Shown here: positions 11,808 to 24,753 of the stretch, in pieces
Numbering within the stretch: position 1 is the stretch's first letter
How the letters are laid out: every line of letters begins with the position of its first letter
Origin: Pneumocystis sp. 'macacae'
Lineage: Eukaryota; Ascomycota; Pneumocystomycetes; Pneumocystales; Pneumocystaceae
Length of the DNA: 64,000 nucleotides
Assembly (NCBI GenBank): GCA_018127085.1
Contig: CM030723.1
Coordinates: forward strand, 497,249 to 561,248
Reading direction: 5' to 3'
Made by a program: the position numbers and the translations under genes
The notes under the pieces: model-generated
Seen by the model: the letters and a program-made list of their open reading frames with translations, nothing else
Told to the model about the DNA's origin: nothing
Databases searched by the model: none

Positions 11808-12721
11808 CTATTAAAAAAGTGAAATACATAATTTGGATGATTTTAAATTGTTTAAAAATATATGTACTTATTATTGATCATTTTCAGGACTTTTTGAATT
11901 TTCTTATAGATTTAATTTTTGTTAAATATTTTTCAGGTGAGAAAATATAAATAAATCATATAAATTTTTAATTAAATAATTTATTAGTCGTATTGAAAAA
12001 ATGTTTATAAAATGTTTAATTTGAATAGATTCATTGTCGTATAAAAACTTTTATGTTTTAGACTTTGAAATAAAAATATCATTGCACTCGACATATTAAC
12101 CGTTTTGACATTTATAAAGTATGTATATAGAAGTATTTTTATTAATATAGTTACTTGGAAATTAGATTTTAAAGAGCAAGTTTAAATGATTTTAAATTTT
12201 ATATAATTATTATTGCTTTTATTTTAAACACGATTTTTATTTGTTCATAGTTTTAGTATTGATTATAAAATTTTTAATAAGTCGTTTTTAGGATTAATTT
12301 ATATTTATGTATTAGGTTATTTTCATTGTTTAATATTTTTTATAAAATTAAATTAATTTTATTAAATGAGAATATTTTATATAAAAAAATGTTGCTTTTT
12401 ATAGTAAAGTTATTTTCAAAATTTTCAAAAATTGTAAATTTTATAATTTAAAATATTCATTAAGTTTTTAAAAATAACTAGTCATATTATTATTTATAGG
12501 TTTTGTCCTTGAATTTTATATTTAAAGACTTATATTATTTGGTTTAAAAATTCTGAAATTCATGTATTTTATAATATGGATTAAAAATTATTATAAAACA
12601 AAATTAATTTTCTAAAAATAAAAAATTTAAAAATTATAAAAATTTTCTATAATACTATTTTTAAATTTAAAACAATATTTAGAATTTAATAATAAATAGC
12701 AAATAAAAATACATTCAGATT
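11808..12721. other. AT-rich intergenic region between convergent genes
   Basis: About 0.9 kb with no open frame of note and no recognisable RNA. It lies between the 439-aa gene (plus) and thioredoxin (minus), so it holds only 3' ends. Confidence 0.6.
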
Positions 12722-13223
12722 TTATAAATAAGTAGTAATAGCTTCTTCTACTTTTGCACTAGACGCTCCAACAACTTCACATAATTTATTGCCTTTTTTG
12801 AAAAACATAAATGTTGGCATTGCAGTTACACAGTATTCAGTGGCAATATCCTATAATTAATAAATTTAGTATATTTTGAATCATTAATATGAATATAGAA
12901 AATACATTATGTTGATCTACATCTACCTTGATAAAACAACTAAAACATTATTAGATATCAGCTACAAGAGATACATACACAGTTGGATATTTTTCAGAGA
13001 GTTCCTCGAATTTAGGAGCAATTGCTAGAAAAATGTTTCAAACATATAAAAATAAGACTCAAGGATAAAAAAACCTCTGCATGGACCACTATGTACTATT
13101 AAATAAAGAAAAAATAAATAATTATTATTTTTACCACCAAGTTGCAAAAAAATCAACAACTGTTAAGACATCGGAAGAAACCTTGGTTTTAAATTCATTC
13201 ATAGACGAAATAGTATGTACCAT
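12722..13223 (-). CDS. trx1: Thioredoxin
   Basis: Small cytosolic dithiol oxidoreductase. The spliced protein has the thioredoxin fold order: 'TVVDFFATW', active site WCGPC, 'KVDVDQHN', 'ATEYCVTAMPTFMFFKKGNK' with the cis-Pro of 'AMPTF', then the final helix 'KVEEAITTYL'. The active-site Cys codon is itself split by an intron (TG|T). Five exons are needed, with introns gtaaaa..acatag, gtttttt..tctag, gtatgt..tttag and gtattttc..tatag, all in phase. Start ATG at 13223, stop 12722-12724, about 104 aa as usual for the family. Very little of it is visible without splicing. Confidence 0.93.
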
Positions 13224-13665
13224 TCTAAGGTATTGGCAAAAATATAAGTTAGACCCTAAACTTTTTAAAACTTTTGTAGAATAGAAAATATTTCTAGAAA
13301 ACAATCCCGCCAGTTTTTATTTATCGGAGAAAAAAAAGACATTTAAAAATTACATCATTAAAAAATTTTAAAAAAAATCATAAAATATGCATTTATCTAA
13401 TTCTTCAATATCATGTTATTTGCGTTAGTTATTTTTTGTATATTTTTTCGTCTTTTACAAGAATGAATTATAAATAAGATAACAAAGGAATACTTTATAA
13501 AGTAAATGTAATTTATAAATTGTGGTATTTATATAGTATAGGTATATTGTATGTTTATGTGGCTGGTATAAAAATATATATTAAATAAAATGAGGAAGAA
13601 AACCATATAATTAAAAAAAACCTCCAAAATAAAAGATGACATATAAATAAATCTTTATATAAAAA
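13224..13665. other. Intergenic region, thioredoxin to exo84
   Basis: About 440 nt, AT-rich. It contains the 3' flank of exo84 and the presumed promoter of the thioredoxin gene. No other feature was recognised. Confidence 0.5.
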
Positions 13666-15908
13666 TTAGATAGATGCATCTTTTATAGTTTTTTTGAGAT
13701 TGTCTTGAAAATTTTCGAGTAAGAAATTCATATCAATTCCTAATTCATTTAATATTTTGCATTGTTCTTTAATTGCATTCATGCTGTGCAAAAATATGTC
13801 GGATTCATAACCAACAGAGCATAATTGTCTTGAAAAGAATTCCAAAAAACCTTGAAAATATTAATTTTAAAAAAAATCAAAAATTACCAACTTTGGATTT
13901 GAAGTTTTATCCATGTTATAAGACCTAATAAAAATATTACTACAATAAAAAATAGTTTATTTTTTAACCAGAAATCAAAGATGGCTTTTGAAAAGCTGAT
14001 ATATACATTTCTGCAGTATTCCGTATCAAAACGAAATGAATAAGTGCTAAATTGGATATATATGTAATAACATCGCCTTTAAAATATAATTGCCTATTTT
14101 TTAATAAAACTTTATAAAATTTTTCTTTTTACCTAGTCCTTCGTTTAATTAAGTTTGATCTAGACGCTAAAAATGATTTTTTTGCACGATTTTCATAACC
14201 AAGTCTTAACAAATAATGAACATCTTTTTTTACGGTATCTTTAAATGATGACATCTTATATAATTCATCACAAATTATATCAACTAATTTTGATGAACGT
14301 TCTTCAAGTTTTAAAATAATTAATTCTGTCGCAATAGATTCTTGTTTAAAATTTTCAATAGTTATTTTGCTTAAAAGATATTAGTTTTAATGATCCAATT
14401 TACGACTAGGTACATATCTTTTTCAATACTCCTTGTAGCATCCTCAAATAATCTATGAGCAATCATTATATCTAATTCGTCCATTTTATCTTGAACCCAT
14501 TGTAAATTTTGAATTTCTTCACTAGGATTAAGTGAAATTGATGAAACATTACTAAAATAAAATGAATTAAGCAGAGTTTGTGTTGTCATAGAAGGATCTT
14601 TAGTGTTTAAAAAATATATAGATTCTATACATTTTTAGTAATTATCATATTACTATAGAATCAAAACCCTTTGCTCTTCTCATTGTTTCTGCCTCTTCTC
14701 TTTGTGACTTCGTTAATGAGTAATATTCTTTTGTAAATTCTTGGAGTAATTTCTGTTTTTCGTCAATTTTGTCAGTTTTAAAAACAAAGTTCCGTTTTTC
14801 TTTTCTAATAATCACAATCCCACTCATATCACGTTCTTCAGAAGTTATAAAACTGGAGCCTAAATCAACCATTTCAATTTCAGTTAAAGAAAAACAATTT
14901 TCTGCAATATATTTTACTTTTCCAATATTTCGAGAACTTTGAGAAACTTGATATTTAGGAGAAATCCGAGTAACCAGCAGATTATCATTAAGTAAAAATA
15001 AATGAGCTTTATATTTTGGCTTCCATGATGTACAATTTAATTCTTTCCAGTTATTACTTTCATAGACAATATGTCTTCCGTAAGATGTAGGTAAAAATTT
15101 TTGTATGCCTTCGACATTTTTAAAGAGATCTTTAATCCTGTCTTCCCATATGTCTTTAAGATCTATGACGGAATTTTTACGAGTCTTCCATTTGTTTTTT
15201 TCTAATGGTGATAAAATTTGAGACGGTGAACTTATATCGTCTTTTAAAAGTTCAATTGCATTAGATAATAATTTAAGTTGCTCTCGAATAGTATTTATAT
15301 CAGAATTTACATTAAAAATTTCTTTTGAAATTGAAATAAACTTTGAATAATTATCAAAAATATTTTGTTGAAGACTAGATGAAATTGCTTCAAAAGATTG
15401 TAATAGCTGAACATAAAATCTAGAAACTTCATCTTCTGTAGCATCAGGAAAGTTTGCGTTGATGTCTATTTTTAAAAATTAGAATAATTTTTATTTTTTA
15501 AAAAGACATACATTCTTCAGGATTGAAGTCCTGAGATGTAAAATTGGAAAGACGAAATTCAAGGAATGGACGTTTGGAATCCCCTATGCCTTTTCTTGGG
15601 TATTGAGAGCTAGAGATATATGGATCTATGCCTTTATGATTATCATTTGATATTTGTGAACCCACTCGTGCTGAAAATCTTCGTTTTATAAGAGATCCTA
15701 TCTTAAAAAGAAAAAAATAATTAGATTATTTCTATATATAAATTTCTATGTAGTATATACCTTAATTTTATCTTTCTCTTGTATTTTCGGCAGTGGAGGA
15801 AGTGATATTTCTGATAAAGAATCTTCTATTTTTTGCTCTTTTAAATGCCATCTTAAATATTGATCAAATTCTAATCATTAATATAAGCTTCTCCTTACTT
15901 CTTAGCAT
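13666..15908 (-). CDS. exo84: Exocyst complex subunit Exo84
   Basis: Exocyst subunit that tethers secretory vesicles at the plasma membrane. The middle encodes a PH-like domain ('VDLGSSFITSEERDMSGIVI', 'IRKEKRNFVFKTDKIDEKQK'). It is followed by the Exo84 C-terminal hallmark 'LQWVQDKMDELDIMIAHRLF' then 'EDATRSIEKD'. The N-terminal coiled-coil region contains 'LPPLPKIQEKDKIKIGSLIK' and 'RRFSARVGSQIS'. Stop codon at 13666-13668 after '..LKKTIKDASI'. Several introns split the 3' half. The 5' end is less certain: ATG 15908 works only with a short 28-nt intron, and ATG 15924 is an alternative. Length of roughly 600-700 aa fits fungal Exo84. Confidence 0.85.
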
Positions 15909-16039
15909 TTACTCTGTTTGCCATCTTTTGATATATAGCTGTTTAAGATTATTTTTAAATATAAATATTTATTGTTAAAAATGATTAATGTACTTTCGAT
16001 GTCTCCGTTAACGTTAAGAATATTGATTGTTTTTTATTA

Positions 16040-16714
16040 ATGAAAGCATCTTGGATTGTTAGTATTGTTTTATCTAGCTTTTTGGCTTTTGGAATAGGTA
16101 TGTTTTTTCTGAATATTTTAGAAACTTATTTTTTGTCTTTTAATAGGTTATGCTCTTCATTTTGACTATAAACGAAGGAATAATGCTGCATTTCGGCGTA
16201 AACTAAGTAAAGAAACTATGTTTTTGGACTTTTTCTTATATTTTATTGAAGGACGTGATAAAAGAAAGCTGTCCCAGGTACAAAAACAAGAAGCACAACA
16301 ACAAGAGGAAGCGTTGGCACAGGCGATTCGTAAGGCGTATCATGAAGTTCAAAGATGTGCTCTTCCGCATCTCATAGAGGAGCGAGAACAATTCTTTATG
16401 CAAGAAGTTGCGAAAGGTGAAGGTCTTTATGCACAAGGTACTTATGAATTATGAATATGATTGTATTAATTTTTGTATGTAGGGTCTCATAAATTTATCG
16501 AAGCAGCTAGTTGTTTTTTCCGTGCACTTAAAGTGTATCCAAATCAAATGGAATTAATGGTGATTTATGAGAAAACTATACCGAAGGTCTTTTAATTTTT
16601 TTTGGAAAGAACTTATTTCAACTGTTATAGGAAGTAAATTCTATTATTGTTAAACTGCTTCAACTTGATGAAACTGAAAATTCTACGAAAAATATAGATG
16701 ATATGCTTGAATGA
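16040..16714 (+). CDS. tom20: Mitochondrial import receptor subunit Tom20
   Basis: Presequence receptor of the outer-membrane TOM complex. Exon 1 (ATG 16040) encodes the N-terminal membrane anchor 'SWIVSIVLSSFLAFGIGYAL', followed by the basic 'HFDYKRRNNAAFRRKLRRDK' and a Gln/Glu-rich linker. The TPR-like receptor domain then reads 'EQFFMQEVAKGEGLYAQG', 'FIEAASCFFRALKVYPNQME' and 'LMVIYEKTIPKEVNSIIVKL', matching fungal Tom20. Introns are gtatgttt..taatag, gtaaag..ttgaag, gtactt..tgtag and one before 'EVNSII'. Stop TGA at 16712-16714 after 'NIDDMLE'. A further splice near 16714-16769 could change the last residues. About 150 aa, slightly short but with all family landmarks. Confidence 0.92.
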
Positions 16715-17616
16715 ATCTGGTTTTATTATTGAGCATACCTACCATTTAACTATTTTTTATTTTTTCAGCTTGATTCTGTATGTTTAGATTTTATTAAAAT
16801 AAATAACATTTCTTTTGATTATTTCGATTCAACAAGTCTGTCTCACAAAAGATATTTAACTCAGCCATTTTTTGGTGTATTACTATGGAAAAAAAAATTA
16901 TATTAAAATAAATATGATTTCTAGATTAGAATTTACAAAATTTAGAAAAATAGGTAACAGTGTTTCTAGGGCACTCAGTTTTCTGAGCTTGATTTCAAAG
17001 TTTGTTATAAATAGTTTTTCAAAATTGTATTAAACTGACTTGGTATGTTTTTAATACTATAAATTAAATGGTTTAAAATCAATGTGAGTTTTAAGAACAG
17101 ATAAAACTACTGTAAACTATTTTTAAATAAATAAAATGTATTGGACCTTTGTATAATTATAGTATTTATACTATGTAAACACTCTAGTTAATATTAAATT
17201 CTATAAATGATTTTAAGCTTTTTGGAAGGCATATATTCTCATGATAGATTCCTTGCATTGTGTAGATCTAATGTTACTATCTACATGAAGAATAACCTAA
17301 AATAGTTGTAAAAGATCTGAGCAGATAATATTAGTGAAGTTTTAATGAATCTGAAAATAGTATGACTAAAATGAATTGAACGTAAAAACAATTGGATTCA
17401 AGTACAGAATATTTGTAAGAGATTTGATGTGTTTTTGATTGCAGGCTAGGAAAATAATATCGATTATAATATAAATTTTTAAGGTTGTTTTTATTAATTT
17501 AAAAATGAAAATTATAATTTTATAAATTTTCAAAAACTAGATCTTTAGGAATTATTTTGAATAAGTGTAGAAATCATTCTGCGATAATAAGTATTATAAT
17601 AAAATAAAACATTTAC
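16715..17616. other. Intergenic region, tom20 to erv14 (convergent)
   Basis: About 0.9 kb. The first 150 nt may include the tom20 3' UTR or an alternative last exon. The rest is AT-rich without coding signal. Confidence 0.55.
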
Positions 17617-18186
17617 TTACAAATAGAGATAAAAAAAGAAAAAAAATAAATATACACCAAGTTTAATAAAACTTTCTTTCTTATGACGACTAAGTGTTCG
17701 AAAAATTTCTGTAGCATCTAAAGAATATTGATTTGTTATAACTCTAATTAATAAAATATTATATGAAGTAATGTGGCTTCAAATACTTATTGATATTGTA
17801 TGCAAGCATAGGAAAATTTAACATTAAAGGTAGCCAATGTCTTGCTAAAAGAAATAAAAATGTTGTAAAACCATGAATAATTGCTTCTGGTAAAATATAC
17901 TATAATAAATCTTAAATTTATAAAAATATAAAATCAAGAGTTAAACCATATTAAGCTTATTACATACTATATCATCTTTGTTAGTAGTAATCAAAAACAT
18001 ACGGAGTTTACTAACAGTCAATTGGATTAATATAATCACATTCAAGATCAGAATACCTGTATAACTTGGTTATTTTAAAATAAATATTATTAAAAAAATA
18101 TACATGATAGTAAAAAAAATTTGCATGAATAAATTTATAGAATTAATTATTATTGTTAATAAGTAGAGCCATGCTGATCCTAACAT
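17617..18186 (-). CDS. erv14: Erv14/cornichon family ER cargo receptor
   Basis: COPII cargo receptor for transmembrane proteins leaving the ER. The N-terminus 'MLGSAWLYLLTIIINSINLF' is the first membrane helix. 'MYSDLECDYINPIDLCNKLN' is the cornichon signature, assembled over two introns. 'YILPEAIIHGFTTFLFLLAR' and 'HWLPLMLNFPMLAYNINK' form the second and third helices. The C-terminus 'YSLDATEIFRTLSRHKKES' and 'FIKLGVYLFFFFFYLYL' is the highly conserved cornichon end. Five exons; the introns (gtatatt..tacag, gttagt..atatag, gtttaa..ttatag, gtatttg..attag) all preserve phase. Start at 18186, stop 17617-17619, about 136 aa as expected. No ATG-initiated frame above 60 aa is visible here before splicing. 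Confidence 0.93.
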
Positions 18187-20694
18187 TTTTAAATATAAAT
18201 CTTTTTCGATTTTAAAAATTTCGACTTTTAATATTCAACGATGGTAAAAATATCTTATATATAAATTAAATATAATTATATTTTAATGATTTATTACTGT
18301 GCATATTTACTATAAATTGGAGTATTAAAGATAATCCTGTATATTAAAATCTATTATCATTTTTTACTTATTTTTTAAATATGTAAAATTAATTTTACAA
18401 TTTAAAATATTTTTATTAAATTTTTATAATGAATGTATTTTGATAAAATAATTTAATTTTTATGATTAATAAATTGTATATTAAATTTTTAAAATTTAAT
18501 ATTTAGAATAAAATTGTTTTACTAATAATTTTTTGTAATTCTTACTATTTTTATATAGATTGTTCTAAAATTCAATAATCTTTTAATATTTATTGAATTT
18601 CAGATTTTAAAAATTATAAAATAAAGATTCAAATAATATCAGAAATTAAAAAATTAAATTAGAATACCAGTATTATTTATATGATTGAAAACATGTTTAT
18701 ATTTATTTTTTATATTTATTAGGTCATAAATTTTAACAAGATTGAAAAAAATAAACTTTTAAATATTTTAAATCATAAATTTCATAAATTGCTATATATA
18801 ATTTTATAATATCAAAAAATAATAGATTAATGTCAAATTATATTGATTGAAATATTTTAAAATTTAAAATTTAAATAAACTTTTTATATTAAAAACACAA
18901 AATGTATTTATTATTAGTTTTTATAAATTATAATATATTTTTTAAAACTAAAATTAACTATTAAATTCATTGAACTCCTAAAAATAAATTTTTAGATATT
19001 ACATAATTATTAATTGTTTCTAAAACATTGTATTAAAATTTTGAAAGTTATTAATTTGTTTTCCAATAATAAACAATTGTTTTTAGAGATAAATTTAAGT
19101 ATAAATGAAATATTGTTTTTGAAAAAATTATTAAAATTAGATATATAAATAATTTATTTATATAAAATTTTTTCATAAAATAATTTGTAAAATAATAAAA
19201 AATATTATGTTTATAAATTATCTTTCTAATAGTCATTAATTATATATAATATTAAATACCAAAGTTTAGAAGAAATAGTTTTTGCTATATATAATTCAGA
19301 TAAATTATATTTTTTAATGTAAATATATTATAATAATTAGATTTTTATATTAATTTATTAAGTAAATTTTAGTTTTTATTAAAAGATTTAAATATTTTTA
19401 ATTTAAAGTATTTTTAAAACTTACAAAATTATAAGATCAACAGTATTTTTTAAAAAACATACTATTTATATGTTTATTAAATAATATGTATGATTTAGTT
19501 AAAATCTTAGAATAAAAAAATGCTTATATTTCTCACTATTATACTATTAAATATATTTTTTATTAATAGATGTGTTTTTATTGAATGTATTATTTTTAAA
19601 AGATTTTTCGAAAATGAATTTTAATTAACATTTCTACGAAATTTTAAAACTAGTATTAAAGATATTTTAAAACATTGATAGGACTAGAAATCTTTACTAA
19701 AATATAATTTGTTTTTATTGTGTTATTAAAATATGATCTAGATATAGGAGAATTTTTTTGACTATTATTATAAATTTTTTTACATTTATATAAACTATAT
19801 CTTTTTAAAAACAAAACATATTGGATTCAGTATTTAAGGTTTTTTTCCATATATATAATATCATCAAAAGATTTTTTATTAAATCATCAAGAATAAATAA
19901 AAAAACTAGAAATTGCAGATAAAAGTTTATTATGCATTGGAGTAGAGAATTATATTCATTATCAATGTTTTCAAACCTTTCAAAAATGAAGTTATCAGGA
20001 GATATGCTTTTTTTTTTGTTTTTTTTTTTTTAAAATTTTACATTAAAGAATACTCTTGTAGTATAGAAATTCTTTTTTAATGTAGTCACTGGTAAATATA
20101 TTCTTTTGTTAATTCTAGATTTAACTAAGGAAACGATAATTAGGTTGGATAATATTTCAATAGATTCATTATTTGATTTATTTGATGATTTTAAAAATAT
20201 TAACTCAAAAATACAAGATTAACGAAATAAAATATAAAATATGATAATTTTTTAGAATATTTATTTCAATAACACTTGATTTTCTTAAATAATTTTTTTT
20301 TCTTATGATCTGTTTTTTGATTATTTGAAATGATTTTTTGTTTATTTTAATTAAAAGAATGCTTATTTTTCAATTTCATCATAACATTTACTTGTTTTTT
20401 CATGTTAATATATTTTTACTTTTTTCCCTTTTTAGCATAATTTTTTTAATAAAATGTATTAATTATAAAATTTTGTTTTATTTTTTACATTATAATATTT
20501 TTTGTATTTAAAACTTTTTTAACTCTAAAAATTCTAAGGAATAAAAGCTAAAATTTACTATAAGATAAATAAAAGATACTATTAGAAGGTTTTATAAAAA
20601 AATTGGAATTAAGTCTTAAATCAATCTACTTATACATTTTATTCGAAATTATTAAAATATATAAAAAAGTGATTATTTTAAGAAAATATTTGAA
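18187..20694. other. Long AT-rich gene-poor stretch, 2.5 kb
   Basis: Extremely AT-rich with many short A and T runs and no long frame. One patch at 19932-20221 looks weakly coding and is listed separately. Otherwise I see no gene, RNA or repeat array. It is unusually long for this compact genome and lies between erv14 (minus) and the Hikeshi gene (plus), which diverge. Confidence 0.6.
19932..20221 (+). CDS. Possible small spliced gene, unrecognised
   Basis: Two short stretches stand out from the surrounding AT desert by codon use. The first (ATG 19932) reads 'MHWSRELYSLSMFSNLSKMK' then 'LSGDM'. The second, ending in TAA near 20219-20221, reads 'LTKETIIRLDNISIDSLFDL' then 'FDDFKNINSKIQD'. Between them lie poly-T tracts and plausible splice signals, including a donor GTAAAT (near 20092) and acceptor TTCTAG. 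I could not find a splice path that keeps phase through the T runs, possibly because their length is uncertain. If real it encodes a small (60-75 aa) helical protein, of the size of small kinetochore or mitochondrial subunits, but I do not recognise it. Confidence 0.3.
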
Positions 20695-21601
20695 ATGTTT
20701 GGAGTTATTTGTGCAGGTCTTTATACTAGTTGAATTTTCCTTTTTCTAATGAATAGGCCGACCAAGTAAGATGGATATATGAATTTATATATAAGCTGAT
20801 AAAACTTTTTTAGTTCAGACTAATATTCAGCAAGTATGTTTTTGTCACATCGTTTTTTATCTTTTAATACATTAGATTGAAAATAACAAATTCATATTTG
20901 TATTAGAAAATGCATTAACCATTAATCATATAGTTATATTTTTGCTCCCAGATAGTAAGTTGATATTTTAATATTTGGTTTTTAAATTTTGTAGAGTCTT
21001 TTCATGATAATTTTGGTGCAACAGTACATTTTCAGTATTCTGGAAAATCTTTTCAACTTTTAGGAGGGTATAATGAGATTTAATTTATTTAAAAATTAAG
21101 TTTTTAAGACTTTCAAATAAAAAACCTTCTGCAATTTTTCGACTTAAAAATATATCAATTACAAATAATCTAAACTCTGAAGCAGATGAAATGTTAGATT
21201 CTGCAGAATCTTTATCTATTTCTGCTATTCTTGGAATTAGCATTGAACCCTTATTATCTATAGAACAGCAGCTCTCATCTTTGTCTACAATTCAAGAAAA
21301 TCAAAAAAAATTGGAAAAATCTAAAGAAGTTTCTTTATTAATACCATCTGTTCAAGTCACTTTGCAAAAAATTATGACAAATTTATATAATTTTATCGTT
21401 GGATTCGCAACTTCTCAACTTCCTCAGGGCTCAATGTTGCTTACTAATATACAAATAGATAATACCTATATTCCTTTAAAGGTATAAATAAGTAGATATA
21501 TACATATTTAATTATTTTAATACTAAAAGGTCTTTCAAGATTGGTACTCTAAATTTTCTTCAAAACTATCAGTAGATCCAAATTTTCTTGAAAAAGAATA
21601 A
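20695..21601 (+). CDS. Hikeshi/Opi10 family protein
   Basis: Relative of human Hikeshi, the Hsp70 nuclear import carrier, and of yeast Opi10. The spliced N-terminus gives 'MFGVICAG', 'RP..TNIQQ', 'KFIFVLENALTINHIVIFLL' and 'P', the last matching the family's hydrophobic patch. 'ESFHDNFGATVHFQYSGKSF' and 'LSNKKPSAIFRLKN' ('L-SN-KPSAIFRL' is diagnostic) follow. The last large exon encodes '..ATSQLPQGSMLLTNIQID' and ends '..VFQDWYSKFSSKLSVDPNFL' plus 'EKE'. Start ATG 20695; several introns near 20720-21130; stop 21599-21601. Length about 200 aa, typical. It stands alone between two long AT-rich stretches. Confidence 0.9.
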
Positions 21602-24600
21602 TATTTTTAAAGGTATATTTCAATTATTGTTTAAGAAAATACTATATAATTAGTTTATATGTCATTTTAGAATTTTTAAAGTATATTTTATGCTTTTATT
21701 TAAAAAAATTGAATATTTTTATCTGATTAAAATGTTTACTTGGAATTATTTGTATAAAAAGTTGTGATTTTATTAAGAATAGTAATTTATTTCAATGATT
21801 GTTATATTTTATATATATTAATAGAATTTTATAATTTTAAAAATATTTTTTTAAAAAAAATTGTTTAAATATTTAATTTTACAGAATTTATGTTTTTTTG
21901 GAGTCATTGTATTAGTTACTTATCTTAGATTTATGCTTATGATATTTTATTTTTTAATAATAATTCAAAATATATAGTTTTATATATTTAATTAACTTAT
22001 TTTATTTTAGTTATTTAATATTTTTAGTTCTACTATAATTATTATTGTAAAATTGTAAAATTTAATAACTTTGACAAAACATATAAAATAATTGAAATTC
22101 GATTTGAATTAGATATATTGGTAATAAAATTTTCTTATTATTGTCAAATATAGTTAATTTTCCCAGAAATCTATATGATTATAAAAATTTATTATTTTTA
22201 AAAATACAAATATTAGTCTACAGTATTTAATAATTATGCTTTTTTATATATAGCATTTTTATACATATTTTAATTGTTATAAATATTTCGACCTATTCTT
22301 ACCTAATAATTTTAATTTATATATTTATTTAAAATATATATATTCTATAATTTTTTAGATGCTTTATTTTGTTTCTAATTGTTAACATTTTAAAAATAAT
22401 TTTACATAATTTAGTTATAAAAAAGAAAATTAAACTTTTTGAGAAATAGTAAATTAAGAAAAAATATATATTTAATTAATTTAAATTTTCAGGGAATATA
22501 GAAAAATAACTTTTTTAACATTTATGATTGTAGATTTAAATTAAATTTTAATTTATAATTTTACCTAAATTATTGAAGGAGATATGTTTATTTTATTAAA
22601 TTTTAAAATGAATTATTTCTAATTATTTTGTTCTTAGGTTTGTTTCTCTACTGCAATAAGTTAAATTGTTTAATATTAATAAAAAATTTCTTTATATTAT
22701 TTTTTGAAAATCATAAAAAAATTCAATATTATTATATATCTATTATTGAGAAATAGAGTACAAATTATTGAGATTTTTCAAAATAAGCCATAACATTTGT
22801 AAATATGTGTATTGCTATATACAAATTAATAATGTTTAAAATATCAGCTTAAATTTTAAGAATTTTTAAATGTATTTTTATAATTAATTTATATTAAATT
22901 AAAGTTTTAATATAGTTTAATTTTTATAAAACCTTTGTATTGATTTATATAGACACTATTTTATAAGAACGTGTAATATAGTTGTTATTTTAGTATATAT
23001 ATCAAATTTTATAAAATGAGAGTTAATTTTCCATATTTTTAATTTTTATTTTATTTTTTAGATTTTAGTGGCGTTGAGGTTTTGAAATTTTTCTCTTGAA
23101 GATATAATTATATTCTAGAATTTTTAGTTTTTGTTCGATATTATTCTATATAATACTTAATAAATTAAGTATACTATTTTTATAATTATTTTTCGGATTC
23201 TTTTTTATAACCAATACATTTTGAATGGTTTATATGTTTAAAATAAATTTTATTACTTTTTTATCTTTATTTTATAGTAATTGTTTTAATATTTTTTAGA
23301 CATATGTTTGTTTTTATTATAACATTATAACTTTAAAGGCATAATTTATTATTTTAATTTATAGTAATTAATAATATTTAAAAGTTTGGTTTTTTTTAAA
23401 AATTAATACTGTTTAAAATAATAAATTAAATGCTTTTTCTATTAAATATTAATATTTTCTAATGAACTGTTTATCTTTTAAATTATATTTTCTTAAAATA
23501 GAATTTATTCAAAATCAATTTTTTATATTTTAAAGATCATTTATTTTTTGTATTTTTTATTTTATTTCTATAAGGATTTTATAAAATATTTAACCCAATA
23601 AATTTTTTAATATAAAAGTTTAAATTTTATAAATAATACGTATAATTTGTAGTTTTTTTAATATTAATAAAATAAACCAGAAAATCATTTTAAAAGAATA
23701 TATTATTAAATTTTTGTTATAATTCGAATGAAATCATTAAATTTAAATATTTAAAAATTTTTATACTACTTTAAAAAAGTACCAGAAAAAATTATTTTAA
23801 ACATAATATTGGAAACTATATTTTCAATAAATTGTTAGTTCTATATATATATTCTTGTGGATAATTTAAAGATATTTGTTTTAATAAAAATGGTAATATG
23901 AAACAAATTTTATCAAATATTAAATATAAACATATTAAATTTTTAATAATTTAACAAAGTATTTTAGACATGAATATATAATTTTTTGATAAATTTAAGA
24001 AAAAAGTTTCTAAGTAAGAATAAATTTATTAAATTTATATTTATTGCAAAAGAATATAAATATGATAAAGGAATATACATTAGCTTTTATAAAAATGATT
24101 TTAATAGAATATTTTCTATCGATAAGTTATAGGTTTAAAAATTATTTTTTAATATTAATAAAAATATTAAAAATATGATATTTTTTCAATAATTAAAAAA
24201 ATATAAAATATTTTTTGAAATACTTAAATTATTTTTTATATTAAAAACAATATAATTTAAAGTCATAAATATAATTGATTAGAAATTTATATAATCTATA
24301 AATTAAAATATAAAAGATGTATTATGTAAAAATATTTTTATCCATAAAACTGTTAATAAGATTGAAAAATATTTGAATAATATATATAAAATATACAGAT
24401 TTATATTTATATATTGAAACTTTTTTCAATTATTATAATAAAGTATATAACATAAAATAATATTTTACTTATTTTAAACTGCAAATAATTTTAAAAATCT
24501 AATAAGGATATTTTTATATTTATATTAGTAAAAAAATTTAAATAGTAAAAATTTTGTGAAAAATGAGATCATTTGCTTAAAAGCTATTTATATGAGAATT

Positions 24601-24753
24601 ATACTATAAAGTAAAAAGTTTGAACATAAAAATAACTAATTTTTAAGTATTATTTTATAATCTACAAATTATATTTTTTATATTGAATCTTTAATGATTA
24701 TTTTAATCTTTAAATCGTAGAAAATATTGAATTTTACATTATTAATTATATCA
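21602..24753. other. Very long AT-rich gene-free stretch, 3.1 kb
   Basis: No open frame longer than about 60 codons, no tRNA-like or repeated structure recognised, and almost no G or C for long distances. It lies between Hikeshi and bub3, both on plus. It is the longest gene-free piece of the housekeeping part of the window. Confidence 0.65.
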
